Numbered from the stretch's first letter, positions 7,143 through 14,808 are shown. The stretch is 16,666 bases of DNA from Dokdonella_A sp040002595 (GCA_040002595.1 JBDUED010000038.1:1-16666); one strand, 5' to 3'. Program-made: numbers and translations. Notes: generated by a model from the sequence alone, not told the origin.

Positions 7143-9434
7143 ATGCGTAACTTGCTGTTCATTGCGGCCCTCGTGACCCTCATGGGACTGACCGGGCCAG
7201 TGTGTGCCAAGCCGGTGCAGGAGGCGTCTGCGCCGCTGCTCAAGGCGACCTCGGCGGAGGGCGAAGCAGGCATCTGGGCGACGCGCTTCCTGACCCGTTT
7301 CCACTACAAGCCCACGCCGCTCGACGACGCCATGAGCGAGAAGATCTTCAAGCGCTATCTGGACTCGCTCGATAGCGACAAGCTGTTCTTCACCCAGGTC
7401 GACGTCGACAAGTTCGCCGCCTACAAGGACACCCTCGACGACGCGATATACGACCAGAACCTGGCCGCGCCCTTCGCGATCTTCAACGTGTACGAACAGC
7501 GCGTCGGTGAGCGCGTCGCGTTTGCTCGCGCTGAGCTTGCGAAGGGTTTTGATTTCAGCGTCGAGGAAAGCTACCGCTACGACCGCGAAAAGGCTCCATG
7601 GGCAAGCGACGATGCTGCCGCCAACGACTTGTGGCGCAAGCGCATCAAGAACGACTGGTTGCGCCTGAAACTGGCCGGCAAGGCGGACAAGGACATCCGC
7701 GAAACGCTCGACAAGCGCTACGCCAGCTATCTCGACCGCGTGCATCAGCTCAACAGCGAAGACGTGTTTCAGACCTTCATGAACGCGTATGCGATGTCGA
7801 TCGAGCCACATACCAATTATCTCGGCCCGCGTTCGGCGGAGAATTTCGATATCGCGATGAAGCTCTCGCTCGAGGGCATCGGCGCCGTGCTGCAGCGCGA
7901 CGACGATTACACCGCAATCCGCGAAATCGTGCCGGGCGGTCCCGCGGCGCTGTCGGGCAAGATCAAGGTTGGCGATCGCATCGTCGGTGTCGGCCAAGGC
8001 GCCAACGGCGTCATTGTCGACGTGGTTGGATGGCGTCTGGACGATGTGGTGGAAAAGATCCGCGGGGCCAAGGACACCGTCGTGCGGCTCGAAGTGCTGC
8101 CCGCGGACGCGGGTCCCGATGGCAAGCACGCCACCCTCGACCTGGTGCGCAAGAAGGTCAGCATCGAAGAGCAGGCGGCGAAAAAATCCGTCATCGAGGT
8201 CAAGGACGGCACGCATGTGCGGCATATCGGCGTGATCTCGCTGCCGACGTTCTATCAGGACTTCGACGCACGCCGCCGCGGTGACAAAAACTACAAGAGC
8301 GCGACGCGCGACGTCGAGAAGCTGCTTGGCGAATTGAAAAACGAGAAAGCGGACGGCGTGATCGTCGACCTGCGCAACAACGGCGGCGGCTCGCTGGCTG
8401 AAGCAACCGATCTGACCGGTCTGTTCATCGACAAGGGTCCGGTCGTGCAGGTCAAGAATGCCGGCGGCCAGATCGAAGCGGAGAACGATACCCAGGCCGG
8501 CATGGCGTGGAACGGCCCGCTCGCGGTGCTGGTCAATCGCGCGTCGGCGTCGGCGTCGGAGATTTTTGCCGCGGCCATCCAGGACTACGGTCGTGGCGTG
8601 ATCATCGGCGAACCGACGTTCGGCAAGGGCACCGTGCAAAACCTGGTTGATCTGGATGATGTCGCACACAACGAAAAGCCGACCTTTGGCGAGGTCAAGA
8701 TGACGATCGCGCAATTCTTCCGCATCAATGGCGGTTCAACCCAGTTGCGCGGCGTGACGCCCGACATCAGCTTCCCGTTGACCGTGGATGCGAAGGATTT
8801 TGGCGAATCGAGCTACGACAACGCGCTGCCGTGGACCTCGATCGCTCCGGCAAAATATGCCGCGGTGGCGGACCTGAAACCGATCCTGCCGATGCTCGTC
8901 GAGCGCCACCAGGCGCGTGTCGCAAAGAACGCCGAATGGCAGAATTTCGAAGCCGATCTCACCGACCTGCGCAAGTTGCGGGACGAGAAAACCGTGTCTC
9001 TCAACGAACAGGTGCGGCGCAAGGAACGCGATGAGCAGGAAGCGAAGCGCAAGGCGCGCGATCTGGCCAGTGCGTCGGCGACGCCGCAGTCCGATCCCGC
9101 AGCCAAGACCACGCAGAAGATCGCCGATGACGCAAAGGACCGTGCCAGCGGCAAGAACGATCAGACCAGCATGGCGCAGATTCGCAAGGACACCGACCAT
9201 CCCGCGCCGTCAGCGGCCAAGGATACGCCTGTGCAGGACGATGGTTTGCAGCCCGATGAGCGCAGCATCTCCGTTGACCTCAAACGCGAAAAGGCGGCCA
9301 AAGACAAGCGCGATGTGATCCTCGACGAAGCGGCGCATATCCTCGCAGACGAGATCGGCTTGATCCGCACCGACACCAAACTTGCAGCGCAGGTACTGCC
9401 GCATGGCGTCATCGCGCCGACCGAAGTCAACTGA
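7143..9434 (+). CDS. prc: Prc/Tsp, periplasmic carboxy-terminal processing protease (S41)
   Basis: This periplasmic protease degrades or trims proteins from the C-terminus; in E. coli it processes FtsI and, with NlpI, the hydrolase MepS. The 763-aa product starts at ATG 7143, with SD GGAGAG at 7128-7133, and has a signal peptide ending VCA (about residue 23). An N-terminal helical domain (about 35-230) precedes a PDZ domain (about 240-330, IVPGGPAALSG..VGDRIVGVG). The S41 core follows with DLRNNGGGSLAEA, S470 in NRASASASEIF and K495 in TFGKGTVQ. The Ser-Lys spacing of 25 matches E. coli. It exceeds the E. coli length (682) by about 80 residues, mainly through a charged Lys/Asp/Ala-rich stretch at about 630-730. 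The 52-bp gap after lipA permits co-transcription. Confidence 0.94.
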   Translation: MRNLLFIAALVTLMGLTGPVCAKPVQEASAPLLKATSAEGEAGIWATRFLTRFHYKPTPLDDAMSEKIFKRYLDSLDSDKLFFTQVDVDKFAAYKDTLDDAIYDQNLAAPFAIFNVYEQRVGERVAFARAELAKGFDFSVEESYRYDREKAPWASDDAAANDLWRKRIKNDWLRLKLAGKADKDIRETLDKRYASYLDRVHQLNSEDVFQTFMNAYAMSIEPHTNYLGPRSAENFDIAMKLSLEGIGAVLQRDDDYTAIREIVPGGPAALSGKIKVGDRIVGVGQGANGVIVDVVGWRLDDVVEKIRGAKDTVVRLEVLPADAGPDGKHATLDLVRKKVSIEEQAAKKSVIEVKDGTHVRHIGVISLPTFYQDFDARRRGDKNYKSATRDVEKLLGELKNEKADGVIVDLRNNGGGSLAEATDLTGLFIDKGPVVQVKNAGGQIEAENDTQAGMAWNGPLAVLVNRASASASEIFAAAIQDYGRGVIIGEPTFGKGTVQNLVDLDDVAHNEKPTFGEVKMTIAQFFRINGGSTQLRGVTPDISFPLTVDAKDFGESSYDNALPWTSIAPAKYAAVADLKPILPMLVERHQARVAKNAEWQNFEADLTDLRKLRDEKTVSLNEQVRRKERDEQEAKRKARDLASASATPQSDPAAKTTQKIADDAKDRASGKNDQTSMAQIRKDTDHPAPSAAKDTPVQDDGLQPDERSISVDLKREKAAKDKRDVILDEAAHILADEIGLIRTDTKLAAQVLPHGVIAPTEVN

Positions 9435-9459
9435 TTCGCGGCAGGCGCGACCGAACCTG

Positions 9460-9484
9460 GGGAGCGAGCAGCGCCGGCGCTCCC
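9460..9484. terminator. Hairpin between convergent prc and M17 peptidase genes
   Basis: GGGAGCG (9460-9466) pairs perfectly with CGCTCCC (9478-9484) around an 11-base loop. It lies in the 66-bp gap between the prc stop and the stop of the opposing aminopeptidase gene, where a bidirectional terminator is expected. There is no T-run on either side, so factor-independent termination is uncertain. Confidence 0.4.
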
Positions 9485-9500
9485 ACACGCGCAATGATGC

Positions 9501-10874
9501 TCAGCGATAGCGCTGCTGCAGAAACGCGAAATACGCGCGCAATCCCTGCGCTTCGCCGCCGCGCGGGTGGCCGGGCCGATCGTTGTCGTTCCACGAATAC
9601 ACATCCAGATGCGCCCAAGCCTGGGTTGGTGGCACGAATCGCTCGAGAAACAACGCCGCGGTGATCGCGCCGGCATGCCGCGATGCGCCGGCATTGGCGA
9701 GATCTGCAATCGGCGATTCGAGCATGCTCAGATACGGCCGCCACAACGGCAGGCGCCAGAGCGGATCGCGCGTTGCGTGCGCGCCATCGAGCAGCCCAGT
9801 CGCGACGTCATCACGATTGCTGAACAGTGCAGGCAGATCGGGACCGAGGGCGACACGGGCGGCGCCCGTCAGGGTTGCGAAGTCCAGAATCAGGTCGGGG
9901 TTCTGCTCGGCGGCATAGGCCAGCGCATCGCAAAGCACCAGACGTCCTTCGGCATCGGTGTTGTCCACTTCGACGCTCAAGCCGGCGCGCGTCGTGATGA
10001 CTTCGCCTGGCCGGTACGCATTCGCGCCGATCGCATTCTCCACCGCTGGAATCAGCAAGGTCAGGCGCAGCGGCAACTGCGAATCGAGCACGAGGCTCGC
10101 CAGTCCGATCGCATGCGCGGCGCCGCCCATGTCCTTCTTCATCCAGCGCATGCCGTCGCCGGTCTTGATGTTGAGGCCGCCGGTGTCGTAGCACACGCCC
10201 TTGCCGACCAGGACCACGTGTGGCGCATCGACCGGCCCGTAAGTCAGTTGCACCAGACGTGGCGCGCGGTGACTGGCACGTCCGACTGCATGGATGGTCG
10301 GGAAATTCTGGCCAAGCAATTCATCGCCGACCCATTCGCGATAGGTCGCGCCGTGGCGCTCGGCCAGCGCGCGCACGTCGGCGGCAAGTTCTGCCGGACC
10401 CATATCTTCGGTGGGCGTATTGATCAGATTGCGCACATGGTCGATCGCAGCGGCCATCGGCGCCGCGTGGCGTGCGGTTGCGGCGTCGACCACCAGCTGC
10501 GCCGGCTCGCGCAGCGGCTTGCGGTAGCGGGTGAACTGATATGCGCCGAGCGCCCAGCCGAGCGCGACATCGGACGCATCCATGGCGAGGCCGCGCGCGT
10601 CCAGCGCATAGCGGCCTTCGGGCAGACGCACCGGCAGGCTGGCCAGGCTGAACAGTGCATCACGCGGATCGCAGCCGACAAGCACGGCGAGCACGCTGCC
10701 GTGCGGACCGGGCAGGGCGAGGAAGCGTCCGCCTTCGCCGGCGAAGGCGTTTGCCGTGCACCAGCGCTTCGCATCGTCACCGAATGGCGCCACGACCGCG
10801 CTGAAATTTTCGCGATCGACCGCAATCAGCGGTGTCGCATCGGTGACCTCGGCCGCGGTGATCCAAGCATGCAT
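9501..10874 (-). CDS. M17 leucyl aminopeptidase family protein
   Basis: This is a cytosolic metallo-exopeptidase removing N-terminal residues from peptides. The 457-aa product has the M17 signatures: VGKGVCYDTGG (K225, D230), NIK (K237), MKKDMGGAAHAIG (D248) and NTDAEGRLVL (D307, E309, R311). Together these supply the two-metal site and the catalytic Lys and Arg, so the enzyme should be active. The N-terminal domain is short and unlike E. coli PepA; it belongs to the smaller M17 group often annotated only by family, so I give no symbol and infer no PepA-like DNA-binding role. ATG start at 10874 has GAGGA 6 bases upstream (+ strand 10881-10885). An in-frame extension to 10976 is open but overlaps the preceding gene. 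It follows the HAD gene by 65 bp on the same strand. Confidence 0.9.
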   Translation of the reverse strand: MHAWITAAEVTDATPLIAVDRENFSAVVAPFGDDAKRWCTANAFAGEGGRFLALPGPHGSVLAVLVGCDPRDALFSLASLPVRLPEGRYALDARGLAMDASDVALGWALGAYQFTRYRKPLREPAQLVVDAATARHAAPMAAAIDHVRNLINTPTEDMGPAELAADVRALAERHGATYREWVGDELLGQNFPTIHAVGRASHRAPRLVQLTYGPVDAPHVVLVGKGVCYDTGGLNIKTGDGMRWMKKDMGGAAHAIGLASLVLDSQLPLRLTLLIPAVENAIGANAYRPGEVITTRAGLSVEVDNTDAEGRLVLCDALAYAAEQNPDLILDFATLTGAARVALGPDLPALFSNRDDVATGLLDGAHATRDPLWRLPLWRPYLSMLESPIADLANAGASRHAGAITAALFLERFVPPTQAWAHLDVYSWNDNDRPGHPRGGEAQGLRAYFAFLQQRYR

Positions 10875-10939
10875 CGAAAGTCCTCGTTGCCAGACGCCAG
10901 GCGCGAAGCCGAATCGCCCGACGTCCTGTGCAGTGCGGA

Positions 10940-11671
10940 TTATCCCGCGTTTTGCGGGGATTGCTGTGCGATCCACTGCACCAGTTCGCCCAGATCGTTA
11001 AGTTGCAGATCGGGCGGAGCCGCGCGTGGGTCGCATGCGTTGGCAGCGAAGTGGGCCTCCCACTCGGCGCCGCTGCGATTGAGCCACGCGGTGCGCAGGC
11101 CTGCCTCGCGCGCGCCAATCACGTCGAGCAGCGGATCATCGCCGACATGCAACACGTTTTCAGGGGCCAGCCCCAGGCGCGCACAGGCCGCATGGAAAAT
11201 CGCCGCTGCCGGCTTGGCCGCACCGAAATCGCGCGCCGAAATACAGTGCTTGAAATGTTGGCGCAGGCCGATCCGGTCGAGGTCGGCGTTGCCGTTCGAG
11301 ATGCTGACCAAAGGCAAGCGTTCGTCCAGGGCAAGCAAGGCCGGAACGGTGTCGGGGTAACATTCGACGCGATTGCGCGCAGCAAAGTAGATCTCGAACG
11401 CGGCCTCGACATACTGGTTGTCCATGCCGCATGCGGCGAACGCGCGCTCGAGCGTGAGCAGACGTTGCGCTGTGAAATCGTGGGCGAGATCCGGACGCTC
11501 GATGGAAACCACCTCGCGCAGGTCGCGAAACGCGGGGATCGGCCACGCGTCGGCCACAGCAGCGTGGTGCTGCCGCAACCACGCATCAAGGTGTTCCTCG
11601 GCGGCGAGGATCGCCGGCGTGACCGGCCACAACGTATCGTCCAGATCAAGTGAAATGGCGAGTATGCGCAT
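10940..11671 (-). CDS. HAD-superfamily (subfamily IA) phosphatase, YigB-like
   Basis: The 243-aa cytoplasmic hydrolase has all four HAD motifs. DLDDT supplies nucleophile D9 and general acid D11; SISNGN covers 123-128; K153 lies in GAAKP; HVGDDPLLDV has D178, D179 and D183. The overall layout, with a helical cap between motifs I and II and ILxxE after DDTL, resembles E. coli YigB, an FMN phosphatase. Substrate range in this family cannot be read from sequence, so small phosphate esters or FMN are only a guess. ATG at 11671 places motif I at the N-terminus; an upstream in-frame ATG at 11740 lies inside the preceding gene. It begins 13 bp after the PstS-like gene stops, so co-transcription and coupling are likely. 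The SD is weak. Confidence 0.87.
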   Translation of the reverse strand: MRILAISLDLDDTLWPVTPAILAAEEHLDAWLRQHHAAVADAWPIPAFRDLREVVSIERPDLAHDFTAQRLLTLERAFAACGMDNQYVEAAFEIYFAARNRVECYPDTVPALLALDERLPLVSISNGNADLDRIGLRQHFKHCISARDFGAAKPAAAIFHAACARLGLAPENVLHVGDDPLLDVIGAREAGLRTAWLNRSGAEWEAHFAANACDPRAAPPDLQLNDLGELVQWIAQQSPQNAG

Positions 11672-11684
11672 TGTCCGGCGACGT

Positions 11685-12992
11685 TCAGCCGCCGGTGGTG
11701 CCGCCACTGACATTGCCGAACGAAACCGCCGGTTTGGCATGTGCAGCGGCTTTTGCCGTCGCCGCCGGTTTCTTCTTCGCGACAGGCTTGGGCGGCGTGC
11801 TCTTGGCGATCTTCGTCGTGGCTGGCGGTGTGCCGGCCTTCTTTGGGACGCTCGCGACCACCGTCTTGCCGGACGCCACAGGCTTTGCCGCGACCGTCTT
11901 GCCCGGCGTTTCCGCTTTTGCGACGGCCGCTTTCTTGAGCGCCGCCTTCTCCTCGGCGCGTGCGAGGTTTCCGCGCGCCGCTTCGGTCGATGCGGCGGTT
12001 GGCGCGATACGCGTCTTGGCTGCCAAGGTCGCGCGCGGTGCCGAAACGGGAGTGGGTGCCGGTAGTGCTGCAGCGATTGCGACGCCGGTTGCCGCCTCGC
12101 GCCCCAGGTGTGCGTCGATGAACGCCATACGCGCAGCGTTGTGCGCGATCACGTCCTTGGCATCTGCATAGGGCACCAGCGCGTGGCGGCGCAAGATGTC
12201 TTGTGCGATCTGCGTATCGAGGAACGCGATAAAGCGGTTGACCGCTTCATGCTTGGGCGAGTCTTCGCGCTCGGCCAGAAACAGCGTGATGTACAGCGGG
12301 TAGCTTGCATCGGCAACCGTCGCGGTGGATGCGCCGATGCCTTCCACGCTGAGCATCTTGACCGCCTTGTTCGCGTGTACGCTGGCCAGGGTCGACAGCC
12401 CAAGACCCGCCGGATCGAGCGCGACGGCTTCCTCCAACTTGGTTGTGTTGAGATACAGACGCGGCGCAGCTACGCGCTGATCGCCGTTGCGAAACACCAG
12501 TTCGCGCAAACTGAACTCGACTCCGTCTAATGGCGCGGCAATCGCATACAAATTGATTGCCACGTCGTTGCCGCCGAGCTCTTTCCAGTTGGTGATGCGA
12601 CCGTAATAGATGTCGTGGATTTGCGTCAGCGTCAAGCTCGAAACCGGATTTTTCGGATAGGTGATCGGCACCGCCGCATCCAGCGCAACTGGCACGAAAT
12701 TGATGCCTGCTTCCTCGGCGCGTCGCGCGTACTTGCCGCGCGCGGTGCCGGCGATATCGGCACTGCCTTGCGCAACCGCATCGAGACCAGACAAGGTGCT
12801 GAACGGCTGCAACACAATCTTGCCTTTTTTCTCTTTCTCATATTCCTTGGCGAGGTCATCCATGATCGCGCGACCGGTGGCCTGGTCGCCGCGCCAGATG
12901 AGTTCATCCGGTGCTGCGGCGAGGGCGGGTGTCGCGAGGCAAGCAAGAAAAAGCGTCAGTGCGAGCGAGGTGGAAAAATGATGTGACGACAT
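11685..12992 (-). CDS. Secreted PstS-like periplasmic substrate-binding protein with Lys/Ala/Pro-rich tail
   Basis: The 435-aa product has a Sec signal peptide (about 1-26, ATPALAA). A type 2 periplasmic-binding domain (about 28-285) follows, recognised by LSGLDAVAQGSADIAGTAR and LTLTQIHDIYYGRITNWKELGG (about 121-141), a pattern shared with PstS phosphate-binding proteins. The glycine/serine anion-binding segment expected after that (SGSGT type) is not seen; APLDGVEFSLRELVF (153-167) stands there instead. From about 303 the protein is low-complexity Ala/Lys/Pro/Thr, with about 17 Lys between 349 and 420 and only one acidic residue, resembling histone H1 or AlgP tails. No pstC, pstA, pstB or phoU is adjacent. 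ATG 12992 has no clear SD. Ligand and role unknown: it may be a binding protein, a sensor partner or a wall-associated protein. Confidence 0.8.
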   Translation of the reverse strand: MSSHHFSTSLALTLFLACLATPALAAAPDELIWRGDQATGRAIMDDLAKEYEKEKKGKIVLQPFSTLSGLDAVAQGSADIAGTARGKYARRAEEAGINFVPVALDAAVPITYPKNPVSSLTLTQIHDIYYGRITNWKELGGNDVAINLYAIAAPLDGVEFSLRELVFRNGDQRVAAPRLYLNTTKLEEAVALDPAGLGLSTLASVHANKAVKMLSVEGIGASTATVADASYPLYITLFLAEREDSPKHEAVNRFIAFLDTQIAQDILRRHALVPYADAKDVIAHNAARMAFIDAHLGREAATGVAIAAALPAPTPVSAPRATLAAKTRIAPTAASTEAARGNLARAEEKAALKKAAVAKAETPGKTVAAKPVASGKTVVASVPKKAGTPPATTKIAKSTPPKPVAKKKPAATAKAAAHAKPAVSFGNVSGGTTGG

Positions 12993-13097
12993 GGATCGAA
13001 AACCCGCAGGAGAGGGAAAAACAAGGAGGCAACCTTAGCACGCGAGACGTGAATGTCGCTGTTGCTGCGATCCCGAGATACCTACGTTGCAGGCGTG

Positions 13098-13145
13098 CGC
13101 GGCAGTTGCCGCGGCCGCGCGGCGCGGCACGTCACTGCCGCGCCG
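13098..13145 (-). repeat. Tandem GC-rich hairpins downstream of the DegQ-type gene
   Basis: Two perfect inverted repeats follow the protease stop by 7 bases. One has arms 13120-13129 and 13136-13145 (10 bp, six-base loop). The other has arms 13098-13104 and 13107-13113 (7 bp around GT). Both share the arm pair CGCGGCA/TGCCGCG, so arms can also pair between units. No T-run follows on the minus strand. They may end or protect the 3' end of the protease mRNA ahead of the PstS-like gene, or be a REP-like element. Confidence 0.5.
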
Positions 13146-13151
13146 GACCCT

Positions 13152-14561
13152 TCACTGCAGCAACAGGTAATACGCTTCGTTGCCGCGCAACAACGTCAGC
13201 ATCAACTGACGTGGATGGGCAGCGACAAGCTGGCGGAAATCCGCAGCGCCAGCAAGGTCGCGCCGATTCACCGCGACGATGATGTCACCGTTGCGCAAGC
13301 CGTTTGCAAACGCGCGGCTGCTGGCGGCGATACGCGTCACGCTGACCCCGCCGATACCCAGGCGCTGCAAGCTGTCGGCGGCGTCGGCAAACTGGATGCC
13401 AGCCAGACGCGGATCGAGCGTGTCGCCCTTGAGCGATTGCACGTCACTGGCCTTGAGCGAGGTGTTCACTGTTATCGGCTTGCCGTCGCGCAACAAGCCG
13501 ACATCGATGGCGGCGCCGGTTGCGGTCAGGCCTTCGATATTGTGCAGGTCCTGCGCGCTGTTCACGCTCTTGCCGTCAAGGGAGATGATCACGTCGCCGG
13601 TGCGCAGGCCCGCCGCTGCCGCCGGCGAGTTCGCACGCACGCGTGTGACGACCGCGCCTTTTACGTCGCCGAGCGATAGCAGCCTGGCGATTTGCGCGCT
13701 CACGTCCTGCGCCTCCACGCCGAGCACGCCGCGCTTGACCTCGCCAGTCGCGAGCAACTGGCGCATCACGCCGACCGCGAGATTGGAGGGGATGGCAAAG
13801 CCGATGCCGACGTTGCCGCCTGAGGGCGTGTAGATCATCGAGTTGATGCCCACCAATTCGCCGCGCAAGTTGACCAGCGGGCCACCGGAATTGCCCGGAT
13901 TGATCGACGCATCGGTCTGGATGAAGTTCTGGTAGCCCGACCCTCGCAGGCCCGAGCGGCCGAGAGCGGAGACGATGCCCGAAGTCACCGTCTGGCCGAG
14001 TCCGAACGGCTCGCCGATCGCGACCACGAAATCGCCGACGCGCAACTTGGCCGAATCAGCCAGTGCCAATGCCGTCAGATGGCCGGGCGGAATCTGCAGC
14101 ACGGCGATATCCGTTTCCGGATCGGTGCCGAGCACTTTGGCCTTGACGGTGTGGCCATCGGCAACGGTTACCTCGATGTCGTCGGCACCTTCGACCACGT
14201 GATTATTGGTCATCACGTAACCCTTGTCCGCATCGACGATGACGCCGGATCCAAGCGATTGCTGCACGCGTTCGCGCGGCGTGTTTGGAATACCGAAGAA
14301 GCGCTGGAACACCGGGTCGTCGAAGTACGGATTGCGCACCGCGACGTGGGTCTTGGATGCAATGTTGACGACTGCCGGCGTAACGCGTTCAAGCATCGGT
14401 GCCAGCGAAGGCAGCGCCTGGCCATCGACGATGGGCGGCAACGCCGCGTGTGCGGTGGGCGTGCGTAGGAGCGGCGAGGCGAGCAGCGCCGCCAGCAACA
14501 GCAACCGCGATGGCGCGGCGAGGCGCGCGGCAAGACGCAAGGCATGCAGAAAATCGGTCAC
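13152..14561 (-). CDS. degQ: DegQ/DegP-type periplasmic serine protease (HtrA family)
   Basis: HtrA proteases degrade or refold damaged envelope proteins. The 469-aa product starts at GTG 14561, backed by AAGGA 8 bases upstream and a following Sec signal peptide ending TAHA (about residue 39). An open extension to 14843 is rejected because it lacks an SD and would bury the signal. The trypsin-like triad is H121 (MTNNHVVEG), D151 (TDIAVLQI) and S225 (GNSGGPLVN). Two PDZ domains follow (about 272-370 and 383-465), the DegP/DegQ layout. The LA loop around FFGIPNTPRERVQQSLGSG is short, favouring DegQ over DegP; the symbol is my best fit rather than proof. The PstS-like gene starts 159 bp downstream on the same strand, with hairpins between. 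A promoter candidate lies about 200 bp upstream. Confidence 0.91.
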   Translation of the reverse strand: MTDFLHALRLAARLAAPSRLLLLAALLASPLLRTPTAHAALPPIVDGQALPSLAPMLERVTPAVVNIASKTHVAVRNPYFDDPVFQRFFGIPNTPRERVQQSLGSGVIVDADKGYVMTNNHVVEGADDIEVTVADGHTVKAKVLGTDPETDIAVLQIPPGHLTALALADSAKLRVGDFVVAIGEPFGLGQTVTSGIVSALGRSGLRGSGYQNFIQTDASINPGNSGGPLVNLRGELVGINSMIYTPSGGNVGIGFAIPSNLAVGVMRQLLATGEVKRGVLGVEAQDVSAQIARLLSLGDVKGAVVTRVRANSPAAAAGLRTGDVIISLDGKSVNSAQDLHNIEGLTATGAAIDVGLLRDGKPITVNTSLKASDVQSLKGDTLDPRLAGIQFADAADSLQRLGIGGVSVTRIAASSRAFANGLRNGDIIVAVNRRDLAGAADFRQLVAAHPRQLMLTLLRGNEAYYLLLQ

Positions 14562-14670
14562 GGGATTCTTCCTTGTCGAAGAAGTGGGCAGTGGCGCAGT
14601 CTCGCCTGAGACCGCAACCAGCGGCGTGGGTTTCCGTATTTTCGCGCTTGGATGGACCTCCCGCGAGCCC

Positions 14671-14691
14671 GCCGTCGGCGCCGCCGACGGC
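14671..14691. repeat. Perfect 9-bp hairpin in the degQ leader
   Basis: GCCGTCGGC (14671-14679) and GCCGACGGC (14683-14691) pair perfectly around a 3-base loop. The hairpin lies about 110 bases upstream of the degQ start, and downstream of the predicted transcription start on the minus strand. It could be a leader hairpin, an operator or a weak attenuator; no T-run follows on either strand. Confidence 0.45.
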
Positions 14692-14755
14692 ATCGGCGCG
14701 AACCTGAAAACACTGCTTGCCTTCCCCCCTTGGCCGGCGTACGTTATCGGGCGGC

Positions 14756-14771
14756 CCACAATATCTTGTGT
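14756..14771. promoter_or_regulatory. NrdR box 1 (strong match)
   Basis: CCACAATATCTTGTGT matches the NrdR-box consensus, as I recall it (acaCwAtATaTwGtgt), at 14 of 16 positions, with perfect arms CACAA/TTGTG around TATC. NrdR is the zinc-finger/ATP-cone repressor of ribonucleotide reductase genes, and the site lies 230 bp upstream of nrdJ. It also covers the -10 of the minus-strand promoter candidate. Confidence 0.6.
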
Positions 14772-14787
14772 TCGACTTGGTTGACAA
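14760..14787 (-). promoter_or_regulatory. Candidate sigma70 promoter for degQ
   Basis: On the minus strand, TTGTCA (14787-14782; 5 of 6 to TTGACA) is followed after 16 bases by GATATT (14765-14760; 4 of 6 to TATAAT). Transcription would start near 14753, giving a leader of about 190 bases. It overlaps NrdR box 1 and the opposite-strand TTGACA. Confidence 0.4.
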
Positions 14788-14808
14788 AGCCCATACATTG
14801 GGTCAGAT
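14781..14808 (+). promoter_or_regulatory. Candidate nrdJ promoter between and under the NrdR boxes
   Basis: A perfect TTGACA (14781-14786) is followed after 16 bases by TCAGAT (14803-14808), a poor -10 (3 of 6). Its spacer is filled by NrdR box 2, the arrangement expected for repression. A second candidate nearer the gene is TTGGTC (14892-14897), 16 bases, then TATAGC (14914-14919), which has the better -10. Which one is used is not decidable from sequence. Confidence 0.35.
14788..14803. promoter_or_regulatory. NrdR box 2 (weaker match)
   Basis: AGCCCATACATTGGGT matches the same consensus at 11 of 16 positions. It starts exactly 32 bp after box 1, about three helical turns on the same DNA face, which is the pairing geometry usual for NrdR sites. 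The spacing supports it more than the sequence does; its arms (CCCA/TGGG) are off-centre by half a base. Confidence 0.4.

Noticed and set aside
7092..8714. Minus-strand open frame of 540 codons
   Set aside because: It lies opposite the well-supported prc gene, has no signal for translation and no domain.
10944..10958. CCCGC/GCGGG hairpin at the end of the HAD gene as a terminator
   Set aside because: The stem is only 5 bp, overlaps the coding end and has no following T-run on the minus strand.
9567..11360. Plus-strand open frame of 597 codons
   Set aside because: It spans two convincing minus-strand genes (M17 peptidase and HAD phosphatase) and their gap; a real gene would not read through both in antisense.
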